64,000 nucleotides of DNA from Oscheius sp. JU75. Its lineage: Eukaryota > Nematoda > Chromadorea > Rhabditida > Rhabditidae. A program made the position numbers and the translations under genes. Below, in pieces: positions 44,816-55,130 of this stretch. Where the stretch lies: contig JASJZC010000005.1 in the NCBI GenBank assembly GCA_037178855.1, positions 10,850,001-10,914,000 on the forward strand. Direction: 5' to 3'. Positions within the stretch are counted from its first letter, which is position 1, and every line of letters starts with the position of its first letter. The notes beneath the pieces are model-generated. The model made no database searches and was not told the origin of the DNA. It worked only from the letters and a program-made list of their open reading frames with translations.

Positions 44816-46460
44816 GCATCACTGTTGCTGTTCCCATTCGCTGCCTATTTGGGGAAGGAAGGCGTGAGTGTCTAAATACGGCATGAGAGCACACGGCAGC
44901 GAGAGGGTGAGAGCAATGGAGCAAAGAATTTCACTCCCCGTTAAGAGGGAGGGCGGGCGGATCTAATGAGGTCGAAATTAGCCACTTAGAGTGAGGTCCG
45001 GGAGGGTAATCGAGATTGGTCAAGGAGAGAAGCTAAAATACTGAAACCAAGGGGTTTGGTGGGATAACAACTTTTTCGATTTCGTGACTACATGTCGTGA
45101 TGTGCAATAATCTATAGAAAAGCAGAGGAAACCATGGAAATGTACTTCTGAAACAGAACAAGACACTAGATGGCAGGTGAAAAAATAACAGATGAAGAAA
45201 ACACAAGGGGAAAATGTGAAAAGTACAAGACAGAGAAACAGAGACAGGGAGGCAAAGAGACAGAGAGACTGAGGGGTGCTTAGTGGTAGCCAGAAAACAG
45301 AATGGGACGGACTTCCAAATTCAAGGATTGGTGAAGTTTTCAGATGCATTTTTCAAATAGTGCCACTAGAATCGTGCTCATCTATCAATTTATAGCTTCC
45401 GGCTAAAAATGAACTCTTATAAGCCCTTTCTAGAATTACGAATCATTCAAAAAAGAGCAGTGGTCAAAAGAGAGAAGGAAATCAAATGAGCGCTGGAGAA
45501 GAGCCAGCGCCAAAAGTTAATTTCCTTCTCTCCCAAATTGAGAAAGGAGAAGAAGTTCTCCCTTCCTCTAGAAATTGGATACGCGATTCGAATAACAGCC
45601 TAATTCATCACAAGGAGCACTTAGCATATTCTCATGGCAACCGGTGACCTTTAAACGGAAGGAGAAACGAGTAGATTGACGACGAAAGAACAAGCTACAT
45701 ATTGGAAAAAGGAATGGCGGAATCAGATTTCATACCCGTCTGGTGCATGAAGTCTAATACGTCGTCGTCACATGAATCATTGAGAGATTAGAGAAATAAA
45801 GAGTGAAGGAGAAGTTTCGGAGAAAATAGAGGTGATTCAGTGTTCAGATTCAAGAAAGGGTCAGTTAGGCGGAAGACAAGTCTGGGAAGGAAGACGTCTC
45901 TTTTGTTAGGGAAGGTGTCTGAATTTTTAAAGAGACAGAGAGACTGAGAGACTACTGAGATACAGATATAGAGGGAAGGACATAGAGATACTGAGAGATA
46001 GAGACACAGAGAGATAGAGAAAACCCCTGTACATTTTGGCTCAGACTTCAGAAAGTTTCGGATGTTGAAAAATGTATCTGAATTTCCACAAGCGTATCCG
46101 GATAATCGTTTGATCCGACCTACACAGCACCAGTTCTGTACGAATTCAAGAGTGATATTTTGAAAAGACGCCTTTCATACACTTACGCTTTCGATTTTAA
46201 TTTTTGGCCCCCTTGTCCGACAGTGGTAGTTTGATCTTGGGAGTGAGACAGTGAGGTGTTTACCGATCCTAAACAATGCGTTGCTCCGAAAACAAAACGT
46301 GCGCATTCCGAATGAGGTGTGATCCCTACTACTGAAGGCCATTTTGTTGTTCTACTGCTTAAAAAACGGTGCCCACGTCCCGGTGCTACCCAGTCACTGG
46401 TCATTTTAAGTCAGTAAACAATGAGCCCTTATAATGTTGACTACCGGGTTCGAACAGAAA
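44816..46460. other. Gene-poor stretch
   Basis: No convincing coding exon. Holds AGAGAC/GATAGAGA tracts at about 45235-45270 and 45930-46020 and an imperfect inverted repeat near 45470-45535 (AGAGAAGGAAAT ... ATTTCCTTCTCT). Confidence 0.5.
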
Positions 46461-46754
46461 ATGCGCTTGTTTCTATTCGGTCTAGCTATTCTACTCGTTA
46501 CCGAAGCGGCAGTTTTCGTGGTAACTCCTAAACCAAAATCACGACTTAAGACTGGAAGTAATATTGTAGTCAACAGCAACTCCTGTGCTTGTCTGGACTA
46601 CAAGTGTAACAAACTTTGTGCCAAGAGAGTAAGTCTATCCATCGACAAAAATACAAGGGTTCAGGGCAACTGTGGGAATGGAGGCTCTTGCATTGGGAAC
46701 AAGTGCTACTGTTACAAGGGCGGAAGGAATTGCCCAGCTATGTCGGCAATGTAA
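46461..46754 (+). CDS. Defensin-like secreted peptide 1 (CS-alpha-beta pattern)
   Basis: Exons 46461-46628 and 46665-46754 with a 36-nt phase-0 intron. Signal peptide MRLFLFGLAILLVTEAAVF, a short pro-like spacer, then a Cys domain: CxC-x4-C-x3-C, intron, C-G-x-G-G-x-C-x5-CYCY ... C. The C-x3-C plus G-x-C plus C-x-C spacing is that of CS-alpha-beta antimicrobial peptides such as nematode ABF and insect defensins. Nine Cys, one more pair-member than most of that family. Because the intron is in frame, an unspliced reading also stays open. First of five paralogs in a 4-kb cluster. Confidence 0.65.
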   Translation: MRLFLFGLAILLVTEAAVFVVTPKPKSRLKTGSNIVVNSNSCACLDYKCNKLCAKRVSLSIDKNTRVQGNCGNGGSCIGNKCYCYKGGRNCPAMSAM

Positions 46755-47547
46755 GTGATTCTTTAATAAATTCTGAGACCTTATACCGTGTTATCAAGAT
46801 GAAATTATGTTCCTCTCTTGTCCTCGAGCCACGAGATCTCAGTCCCAATGTATTCCTAGTGAGCAGGCGGCTGAGAGACAGATCTACATTCTGACAATGT
46901 TTCAATTGCGGTATAGTTGATGTAACATGTTAGCGTTGTACAGACTGACTGTTGCCACTACAACAGTCGGCCATCTGTCCCATTGTCTCGGGTTTCAATA
47001 TTCGGTAACTGTCAACCGGGAGTTCTTCTCTCCATTCACTGCCAATCTGTCACCTTGTCCTGTCTCTGTCAACCTATCTATAGAAGAGCTACAGCAAACA
47101 AATGGAAGAGCACTGCCAACTACAGTGCCTCACAGCTGTATTCTCTCGACATCCTGACAGGAAAACTGCCGGTGTTTCCATCAAACACACGTCACTTGGA
47201 ACGGTTCTCTGGAGTGTGTGTGTTTTGCTCATCGCGTGTTTTGTTTGATCTTTGTTGGTTGGCGTCTATTCCTCAAGTCCAGGAAAGCAGAAAACTAGAC
47301 ACACGGCGTTCGTGGCCACGCGTTGATAGCTGACTCATCCTGAAAGTGATGTCACCTTGCCCGAGGCAAAGCCTGGGAAAAATGGGAAAGTCCATAAAAA
47401 TTGAACTATTTTTTACTATTCGGACTGAACACGGACAAAACCTACTGCGAGTAAATTTGCCCACTGACCTAAAGACTGTCACGCCATGTCACACAATGTA
47501 AACAGAGATCAGTTAAAAGCCCTGTGTGAGAGTGAGAGTCACACTAC
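46755..47547. other. Spacer in defensin-like cluster
   Basis: Open frames at 46927-47157 and 46983-47333 have no signal peptide or Cys framework like the neighbours. Nothing supported. Confidence 0.45.
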
Positions 47548-47835
47548 ATGCAGCTCTTCCTTCCTCTTCTGGCTCTCTGCCTCGCTGCTGAAGCAGCAGT
47601 CTTTGTGAATCCATCCAACAGCAATGTTGCGCAGAGCGTCATCCAAAATGTGAGGAACCCGAGTGGATGTCAGGACAGCAAATGTAACCGTGTTTGTGCC
47701 AAAAGAGTCAGTTTGGCTCTTCTTTTGAATTCAGTCTCGTTTCAGCCCAAATGCGGAACTGGAGGATCATGTATCGGAACTGTGTGCTACTGCTACAAGC
47801 ATGGAGCACAGTGTCCTCCGATGCCATCAATCTAG
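47548..47835 (+). CDS. Defensin-like secreted peptide 2
   Basis: Exons 47548-47706 and 47746-47835, intron phase 0 at the same place as in copy 1. Signal peptide MQLFLPLLALCLAAEAAVF. Cys domain has eight Cys: GCQDSKCNRVC, then CGTGGSC-x5-CYCY and a last Cys near the end (PPMPSI tail). Lacks the extra N-terminal Cys of copies 1, 4 and 5. Same family, probably antimicrobial. Confidence 0.65.
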   Translation: MQLFLPLLALCLAAEAAVFVNPSNSNVAQSVIQNVRNPSGCQDSKCNRVCAKRVSLALLLNSVSFQPKCGTGGSCIGTVCYCYKHGAQCPPMPSI

Positions 47836-48089
47836 GGGAATTCTTGGCACATAAAGCGTTTTATACATGTGACCTGTGGGGTAAGACAGACAGAGACAGA
47901 GAGAGACAGGGAGATGGAGAGATAGAGGGCAGAGAGACAGAGATTGTATTATTTGATCTTTGTGTTGTTGGCTGACCGCTCTTCAAGCTGTTATTTGAGC
48001 TCAGCACCCCAGGAAACCAGACATTGCCCTGATTCATCCGCAAACAGATTTCGGTTAAAAAGCCTGAAGCAGAGCTCACAAGACACAAC

Positions 48090-48370
48090 ATGAAGTTCTT
48101 CCTTCCTCTCCTGGCTCTCTTCGTCCTCATTTCGGTGGCTCTCGCCAGCCCGGCTCCAGGACAGAATCCCTTCGGATCTCCTTTGATGGACTCGAGCTGT
48201 CAGGATAGCAAGTGTAACCGTGTTTGTGCCAATAGAGTGAGCTAGGGTTTCCATAGGGCTACAAGGCATACTTTCAGCCCGACTGCGGAACTGGAGGAAA
48301 CTGCATCGGAAGCGTCTGTTACTGCTTCAAGCATGGACCCAAGTGCCCTCCTATGCCCGGCTTCTCGTGA
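48090..48370 (+). CDS. Defensin-like secreted peptide 3
   Basis: Exons 48090-48236 and 48278-48370. The intron begins GTGAGCTAG, so read-through would hit an immediate stop. Signal peptide MKFFLPLLALFVLISVALA, short spacer, then the eight-Cys frame (SCQDSKCNRVC / CGTGGNC / CYCF / C). A downstream AATAAA at 48423-48428 fits a poly(A) signal. Confidence 0.65.
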
Positions 48371-49269
48371 TCTCTCCTGGTATCAATCGTTTTGTACACC
48401 TTGTAAACTATCTGTGATTTCCAATAAACTTTTTGTATGCAAAAAAAAATTAAAAACTTTCAGATATCGCCATATATAGCCGTTTCACAGTTGATCGTCA
48501 TCTTCTGGTAGCCTTCAGGGCCTATTCCTGTTTTCTGGTCGGAAGAGAGTGACAGTGCTCTTTTTGGAGACCGTAGCTGAGCAGCGTCATTATGAGATCT
48601 CAAACTATGGTATTGTCAGAACAAGGCAGAGAGCTTGCTTTGTTTGAACTTTATGTTATTGGCGCTGACAGTCCCTCAAGCTATTGCTTTTAACAGATCC
48701 AACAACTCAGTCATGACTTTTGTATATAATGTGTTCGCAGATCACCATACAATCACTTTGAGCCCGACGTCTGTCTTGGAGGAGCGGCGCTCGGTATATA
48801 CGGGGAATGACCGGCGAGGGATGGTACGGGAGTGACACGGGTGGCCGAGCGCAAATTATAAAATAAATAACTCTGTGAGGACCCAAGAAGTGGTTTTTTA
48901 GCGTTGTGATATTCTACAAAGTTGTAAATTGTGATACGGGCTACAACTTTGCAGAACATGAAAAGCAAGTTTTAATGCCGCAATGATATTCAGACCATTT
49001 TTGGCTTGAAATCGGCTCGTCTGGCCTGTAATGGGTACAAAACGCGGGTTTCAAGCTAAGGAATGTTCTACAAGCTTGTGAATTTTGATATGGACTACAA
49101 CTTCGTATAACATTAAATTGTTAAAAAACCAAGTTTTGGACCCGAAAAGAGTGACAGCAATGTCGTATATCGGCATTATGACTAAGACTATTGGAGAGTT
49201 GCGGTGGTTCCAAAAAACTTTGAATAAATAGGAAATAATTTATTAATCGTATAGAATAACATAACCGTT
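48371..49269. other. Spacer with two dispersed stem-loop repeats
   Basis: Holds stem-loop repeat copies at 48790-48965 and 49065-49160. A possible decayed signal-peptide-like ORF at 48635-48835 is not supported as a gene. Confidence 0.5.
48790..49160. repeat. Dispersed stem-loop repeat, copies 3 and 4
   Basis: Copy 3: GGTATATACGGGGAATGACC (48791), then ATTCTACAAAGTTGTAAATT and GGGCTACAACTTTGCAGAAC. Copy 4 (partial): TGTTCTACAAGCTTGTGAAT and ATGGACTACAACTTCG, followed by CCAAGTTTTGGACC as in copy 1. Confidence 0.65.
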
Positions 49270-49611
49270 TCAGAAGGCTGGCATGGGAGGGCACTGAGGT
49301 CCATGTTTGTAACAGTAGCAATTGTTGCCAATGCAGGATCCTCCAGTTCCACAGTTCGGCTGAAAAGACACCTTGATACCCGCAAATGAAAGTTAACTAA
49401 CTCTTTGGAAACAAACATTGTGACACTTGTGGTCCTCACACTGACAAGAATTTATAGGAGGTGGCTGGTAGGGACCGTTTCCGTTGATGACCACTCCCGA
49501 GCCAACATTGTTACAGTTCCCATCCGGACAGACTGGAGAGGGTGGGGTGACCACGAAGACTGCTGCTTGAGCTACGACAAAAAGGGACAAAAGAGGAAGA
49601 AAGACTTGCAT
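49270..49611 (-). CDS. Defensin-like secreted peptide 4 (opposite strand)
   Basis: Exons 49611-49402 and 49359-49270. Signal peptide MQVFLPLLSLFVVAQAAVF, a Pro/Asn/Gly-rich spacer of about 45 residues with two additional Cys (SPVCPDGNCNN), then the nine-Cys domain (SCQCEDHKCHNVC / CGTGGSC / CYCY / C). Divergently oriented to copy 5, 355 bases away, and most like copy 5. Confidence 0.65.
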
Positions 49612-49965
49612 GTTGTTTGATGCTGTGGAGAGAGATTCTCTGCTTTTAAACCCATCCCATTGCATTGTTTGGCTTGGCGTGACGATGTGTGGGTCAGTAG
49701 GCAAACTGAAGAGCGCCGGCTAGTTAATCCGGCGTGTTGAGCTCAAAAAAGAGCAAGTGGGCATGGAAAGCAGAAATCGAAAGTCAAAGCAGTGCCTCCG
49801 TTTCAGACTAAAAACTTGTCCAGTCAACAAACTATGCCTCGAGCAAGGTGACAACACTTCCTCGAGATGAGTCAGTAGCCAACCTGTCCCGAAAATCTGC
49901 AAATCGTGGGCTGGGCTTATAAGCAAACGATCCTCGGTCCTTCCAGCACGCAGAGACCAAGCAAC

Positions 49966-50328
49966 ATGCAATTCTTCCTTCCTCTCCTGGTTCTCTCCCT
50001 CACAGCCCAAGCAGCGGTATTCGTAGTCACCCCACCTTCGATTGTCTATCCTGAAAGTAGCGGCGTAGCCAAGAGCATAATCATCGGTCTACCAACGTCT
50101 CCCAACCAGCCTTACAACCCCTATCCTCCTCCAATTCCTACGATAAACGGGTGTGCCTGTGATGACAGAAAATGTGACAATCTTTGCTTTAATAGAGTGA
50201 GTTTAGGGTGTGTAGACCGGAAAATTTCAAAATTTCAGCCCAACTGTGGGACTGGAGGCTCCTGCATTGGAAACAATTGCTACTGCTACAAGCATGGACC
50301 CCAATGTCCTTCGATGCCAGCCATCTAA
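49966..50328 (+). CDS. Defensin-like secreted peptide 5
   Basis: Exons 49966-50196 and 50239-50328. Signal peptide MQFFLPLLVLSLTAQAAVF, then a Pro/Tyr-rich spacer (about 50 residues) and the nine-Cys domain (GCACDDRKCDNLC / CGTGGSC / CYCY / C). The mature domain differs from copy 4 in few positions. Shared promoter region with copy 4 is likely. Confidence 0.65.
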   Translation: MQFFLPLLVLSLTAQAAVFVVTPPSIVYPESSGVAKSIIIGLPTSPNQPYNPYPPPIPTINGCACDDRKCDNLCFNRVSLGCVDRKISKFQPNCGTGGSCIGNNCYCYKHGPQCPSMPAI

Positions 50329-50631
50329 CGACTTTGAAGATCCACTACGGTAAATAAATTATTTAATGTAATTGTGTTCTTACTTGTTTCTATGTCTCTC
50401 AATCTCCATATCATTCTGAATCTGTGTTTCCGGTTAAAGCGAGTGTTCGGACCTTCTTTTCGGCAATGAGTTCTGATACGGGTCTTATAGGTGAAAATGC
50501 GCTAATTACGAAAATATATGCCTTTTATCTTTCGTAGGTTATCTTCACCTGTAGTCGTGATATAGGCGCTCCAAGATGGCTTAGAACAAAATCACTAATC
50601 ACTGGGGAACTGCTTTCCCATTAATTAAGTA

Positions 50632-51020
50632 TGTTCGGTAATAGTTCGGCAGGCGGCTCGTTTCGTTTGAATTTTTGACGCGCTTTTACGAATTCGCTCA
50701 AAATCGGGTTTTCTGACGTAATTTACTTATTTTCAGATTCTAACTACGTATATTTTATCCAGCGTGCAAAAGAACCCCCTGTAGCATGAGAAATAGGAGA
50801 TAATTGCAGAGATAGTGGAAAATTCTTATGTTGGAACAACAACGGTAAGACTCCCAGATTTCAGTATCATTTTCACATTCTAAAGCTTCTTTTACAAGCA
50901 TTCAATAAACATCGTTAGAATGTCTGAAAATGAGTGAACTACGTCAGAAAACCCGATTTTGGGCGAATTCGTAAAAGAGCGCCAAAAATTGAAACGAGCC
51001 GCCTGCCGAACTATTACCGT
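50632..51020. mobile_element. MITE with about 90-100-bp inverted repeats
   Basis: 50637-50725 (GGTAATAGTTCGGCAGGCGG ... CGGGTTTTCTGACGTA) is repeated in reverse complement at about 50940-51018. A short TATGT occurs just outside both ends, a possible target duplication. No ORF inside, so it would depend on another element's transposase. Confidence 0.7.
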
Positions 51021-51479
51021 ATGTGGTAGTCTAATAAGTCAAGTTGACTTTGTGGCTTGCGTTTGACTACAGAGTTTAGTTGCTACTCCAGAGCGCTGGG
51101 AGCATGTTGCTTCATTATCCGCACACGGAACAGGAAAGGGTTTGATTCGAGAATTTAGGAATCCAATTAACTGTTGCCCTGTGTATTATCTAAACGGAAG
51201 CTACATGGATCTCTGCCCAAAGGTGTCCTTAAAAATGAGTCGGTCTCTTTCTCACTGTGGCACCACTTTCCCTTGATATATTAACTCGAAACCTCTTCTT
51301 TGCCTTTTTCTAGCCACAAGGCACAACCTCGCAGTGTCAGTAGATTGCAAAGGCTGAAAGTCATGACATGTCAAACCGTCTCTTGAGAATTACAAAAACA
51401 TGCGCAGACTCGCTTTAAATGAATTTTACTGAAACTGTCAGATTTCTTCCAAATAAATACAAGATTCTATCCCACAGCT

Positions 51480-52162
51480 TTACAAGCTTCTCTTGCAGAT
51501 CCACGAGTGTCCTCTAGTTATCGTATTGTGTCCGGTATTGCTGCGGCAGTAGTCGTCATCCATACAGGCTCTCTTCGACTCGCTGTTGCCATATGTTTTC
51601 GGGGTCAGAAGCTAAAGGTAGCTGTGCTACAAAGTCTTTCAGACTTACATAGAGACAAGTGGGTTCGTCTTTGGACTCGCGTAAGGCATTGTAGTTGTTG
51701 GGATAGGTCTTACTGCACCAGTAAGTGTACAGTCCACTGCCAAAAAGGGGTCGAAAGGAGCCGTCTTGGACATTCTCTCGTCGTCCTCCAATTCGGGGGA
51801 GTTGCTTCCATTCAAGGCTGCTAAAGTCGCCAACCAGGCTTCCAAGAAAGTCCAGCTCGCCGGCACTTTCAATTTCAGCTAAATGGGCGCCATTCTTCGA
51901 GCATTCATTTTCCGTCTCGTCGAAACTTCTGTCGACTGTGTCTTTGAAGAGCTGGAAGTTTTTCTTTCGGTCTTAGGATGGTTATTCACATGGATCGTCT
52001 GTCTTTGTATGTCTCTCTCTATCGCTACTCAGGCAAATGTTGATGTACCTTGTAACAATGTTGATCATGGGGTGTCCATCCCCCCGGACAATCCGGTCTT
52101 TGAGCTGCAGTCCATCCAAGGGACGAGGCCATGGCAGCGGCAAAGAGAGTCGTTTGAAGCAT
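51480..52162 (-). CDS. Secreted C-type lectin-like protein A
   Basis: Exons 52162-52049, 51951-51649 and 51611-51480, all in frame. Signal peptide MLQTTLFAAAMASSLG, then a C-type lectin domain: CPGGWTPHDQHCYK, CSKNGAHLAEIESAGELDFL, a central loop with GLYTYWCSKTYPNNY, and the closing block CMDDDYC ... GHSWICKR. This is the canonical fold order (WxxY-C, AxLAxIxSxxE, WIC). The QPD/EPN calcium motif is not evident, so sugar binding is uncertain. Probably secreted; such proteins are common in nematode immunity and cuticle biology. Confidence 0.75.
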
Positions 52163-52532
52163 CCTAGACGTAATCTTTGGGTAACAACTAAGTTTACCGT
52201 GGACTTTTATAGTCAGTTACTGTGACCGTTCACTTCTAACGACTATCCACAAACAGCAGCAGTTCCTGGTACACTGTGGTCAAGTAGAACCCCCGACAGC
52301 TTTTTCAGGTTCACAGAAACTAGAACCAAAATAATCCAAACCTGGCCTGCTTGTTTATCATCGACTCCGGCAGTCTTTTCAAGGAAACGACCGTGGTTTC
52401 GAGTGAAACTCGGCAGGTAAACTCTATCCAAAAAAGCAGGACTTGTTTGTCGCTAGTTTACAGTAATGACAAAAAGAAGGCAAGGTGACCGACTATATAT
52501 GGTCATGTTGGTCGCAACTTGTCAGTTAAACA
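52163..52532. promoter_or_regulatory. Divergent promoter between lectin pair
   Basis: Only 370 bases separate the start codons of two head-to-head lectins. It includes TATATATGG at 52493 near the + gene, and ACTTTTATAGTC at 52203 for the - gene. Confidence 0.4.
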
Positions 52533-53208
52533 ATGGTCAAGACTCTTATTTTTGCCGCGATCGTGGCGTCAGCTTTTGTCTCGAATGCTGCTCAAAAAAC
52601 CGACTGCCCTGATGGATGGACTCCCTATGATCGAAACTGTTACAAGGTGGGAATGAGACAGAGAGATAGATAGTTCAAAGAAAAACATTTTAGCTATTCC
52701 GAGATACCGTCGACAAAAGCTACGACCAGTCACAAATGGAATGCTCGAAGAATGGCGCACAGTTGGCTGAAGTTGAAACTGCCGGCGAGCTGGACTTTTT
52801 GGGAGGTTCGTGAACAGAAACCTGGAATGCTTGTTTTTCACAGAAGTACTGGTCGGTGATCTTAGCTCCTACCAATGGACGCAGCTTCCTCGAATTGGAG
52901 GACGCCGTCGAAATGCACAGGATGGTTTCAGGGCAAACTTTGTTCGTGGCCTGTACACCTCCTGGTGTCATACTACCTACCCCAACAACTACCAGGCTTT
53001 CCCACAGTCTAAAGACCAATCAACGTGTCTTTACGTGGGTTGATGGTCATGCAAACTCGACCATTGTGTTCAGCTTTCAAGACCCATGTGGTATTCCACT
53101 GAGGATAAGACCAAGAAAATCTGTGTGGATGATGACTACTGCGAGCTCAACACTGGATTCACAACAATTACTCGAGGATACACGTGGATATGCAAGAAAC
53201 CCTTGTAA
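52533..53208 (+). CDS. Secreted C-type lectin-like protein B
   Basis: Exons 52533-52646, 52694-52805, 52844-53034 and 53074-53208. Signal peptide MVKTLIFAAIVASAFVSNAA, then CPDGWTPYDRNCYK, CSKNGAQLAEVETAGELDFL, GLYTSWCHTTYPNNY, and CVDDDYC ... GYTWICKK. Clearly a paralog of the gene at 51480-52162. The intron at 53035-53073 (39 nt, GTGGGT to GTTCAG) removes a TGA; without it the gene would seem broken. Confidence 0.75.
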
Positions 53209-53539
53209 TCAGTGATAGATCTGTTAAAGCTATAGACTTGAATAAAGATTGGCTCAGATGTAGCTAGGAAAATGTAATATCGATAAGCGTCTAATATCGC
53301 TTCGTGCTCTTCATTGCCTGGGGTCAAAGTCGAACCAGTGATCCTTTTGCTTTCAGACTAGGTTGCTAGCTTGACTAAGGCTGCTGACAGAGACAGGGAC
53401 ACTATGACAGAGATTGTCAACTCGAACGCTTGCCACCCTAGGCTAATTGACCTTGACAAACCAGGTTAATCGTTATCTACTGCTACTCTTATCAGTACTA
53501 GTCGCTGCAGCATTTTTTCCAAGCCATCACTTCTTCGTA

Positions 53540-55130
53540 ATGTCCTTTCACCTGGAAACTGTCTGCTATGCTCCCGAACTTAACACCGACCATCTTTCAA
53601 CAATTTTGAAGAAAACTTATGGGATCACCGACGCGGAACTTGTACAACTATCAGGCTATGAGGACAAAAACTTTCGGGTAAAAGGAATCAAGTACATGGA
53701 TAGTGATGGTCCGGAGAGCTTGATTCTAAAAGTTTCGAACCCTATTGAGGCTGACTGTCAAGGACATATTGGTGAGTCTGTCAGTTTATGCCCTTGTCCT
53801 TATATCTCCCTATCTTTCTTTTTTGCCAGGTAAATTTTGCAGATTTCCAAATAAAATTCTGTTCCCATCTCATCGAAGCCAAAATCCCCGCTCCTTCGAC
53901 TTTTCCCACAATTGATGGCAGATCTTTTTCTGTTGAAGAAGTTGCTCCAAATGGTATGTCTTCATAAGAAATGTTCAAACTTTTTTCCTAGTTTTTCTAC
54001 CTATCAGACTCTTCCACGTTCTTCCTGGAAGTATCCTCGAAAACTTTGACTTCACTCCCAAACTTGTCCAGATGATTGGAGCCTGTCTCGGGCAGTTGAA
54101 TAAGGTAGCTGATGAATCTGGATGTAAGTTTTACTTGGAAAGAGCAGTGTGGCACAAGATTTATGAAACAATTGCTCTGTTAGTGGTCACAAAAACTGTG
54201 CTCAAACTTTGGAAAGTAGTCCGTTGTGACTTAGAGGAACTGTTCTTCCGATGTGATTCTTCCATTAGAGTTCTAGTTAGCGCGAAAATGCTTACGGTTA
54301 ACAGCAGAACTGTTTTTCTGTATCCCCCAGATTGTTTCTCGAATATGTTGGAGCTGTCAATGATTTGGCAACCCCCGGTTCGACAAGAGTTGCGGTCAGA
54401 AGTCGAAGTCTGATAGCTCCAAATATTTCTGAGATTGAACCCAATATTACAATTTTAGTGACCACCACCCACATTCCCTGCATATCCGCAGAATACTCGG
54501 GTGTTCTTCGTCAAGAAGCCGACCTTCTTCACAGCCAAGGCTTCCTGAATGATGAGAAGCTAAAGATGGTGAAGGAAGGATTATCCCAATACGAGGCTCT
54601 TAAAGAAGTAAAGCTTGATAGAGGTAAGGGTACCATCTAGACATTCCCAGGTTCTTTCAAGGTGTAATCCATTCCGATATCAACGAGACTAACCTCCTAA
54701 TATCTGAAGGAAAAATCACTGGTGTCCTGGATTTCGGTGATGTCCACGTGGCTCCCAGGGCCATGGACATCGGCTCACTAATCTTGTATCTTCATCTATC
54801 GGACAAATTGGAGCAGGGGTACCATATAGCCATTTTTCTTCAAATTTTTCAAAGTTTCAGATTTGGTGCCCTTTTCAAAAATGTTCTCTCCGGCTATCGT
54901 TCCAGCCGTCCTTTTATTGATTCAGATGAGACAATACTGGCTTGTATGAGAGCAAGAATGTCTTGTTCTCTCATTTATGGGTTACGGTAAATCATATGTC
55001 AACTTCTGAAATACCAAATCTTTAAAGAACTGTCCGAATGCGAGGAGAGGGGTCCGACAGTTATGTACTGAAGACCCAGGGTCCTGGCTGGAAAGCGCTG
55101 GAGGAGCTTCTGTCAAAAGACCATCTTTAA
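53540..55130 (+). CDS. Hydroxylysine-kinase/APH-fold kinase (HYKK-like)
   Basis: Exons 53540-53771, 53843-53953, 53992-54123, one or more unresolved exons at about 54330-54480, then about 54494-54626, 54662-54820 and 54861-55130. The aminoglycoside-phosphotransferase/choline-kinase fold is recognised by the ATP-lobe lysine in LILKVSNP, VFLPIRLFHVLPG, the catalytic loop VIHSDINETNLLI (H-x-D-x4-N) and the metal site GVLDFGDV (D-F-G-D as in HYKK). HYKK enzymes phosphorylate 5-hydroxylysine using GTP. The C-terminus ends GPGWKALEELLSKDHL like HYKK. The usual tryptophan region between the lobes is unclear by eye, so the middle may be mis-spliced or altered. Confidence 0.65.

Noticed and set aside
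48635-48835. Signal-peptide-like ORF downstream of defensin-like copy 3
   Set aside because: It has no Cys framework and runs into a dispersed repeat, so it is not supported as a sixth family member.
51480-52162. First impression that the - strand lectin is a broken copy
   Set aside because: Placing the last acceptor at 51612 (TTTAG) gives a complete in-frame lectin domain to the stop, so the gene looks intact.
53035-53073. In-frame TGA in the + strand C-type lectin, suggesting a pseudogene
   Set aside because: The TGA lies inside a 39-nt intron with proper ends; removing it aligns the protein with its paralog.
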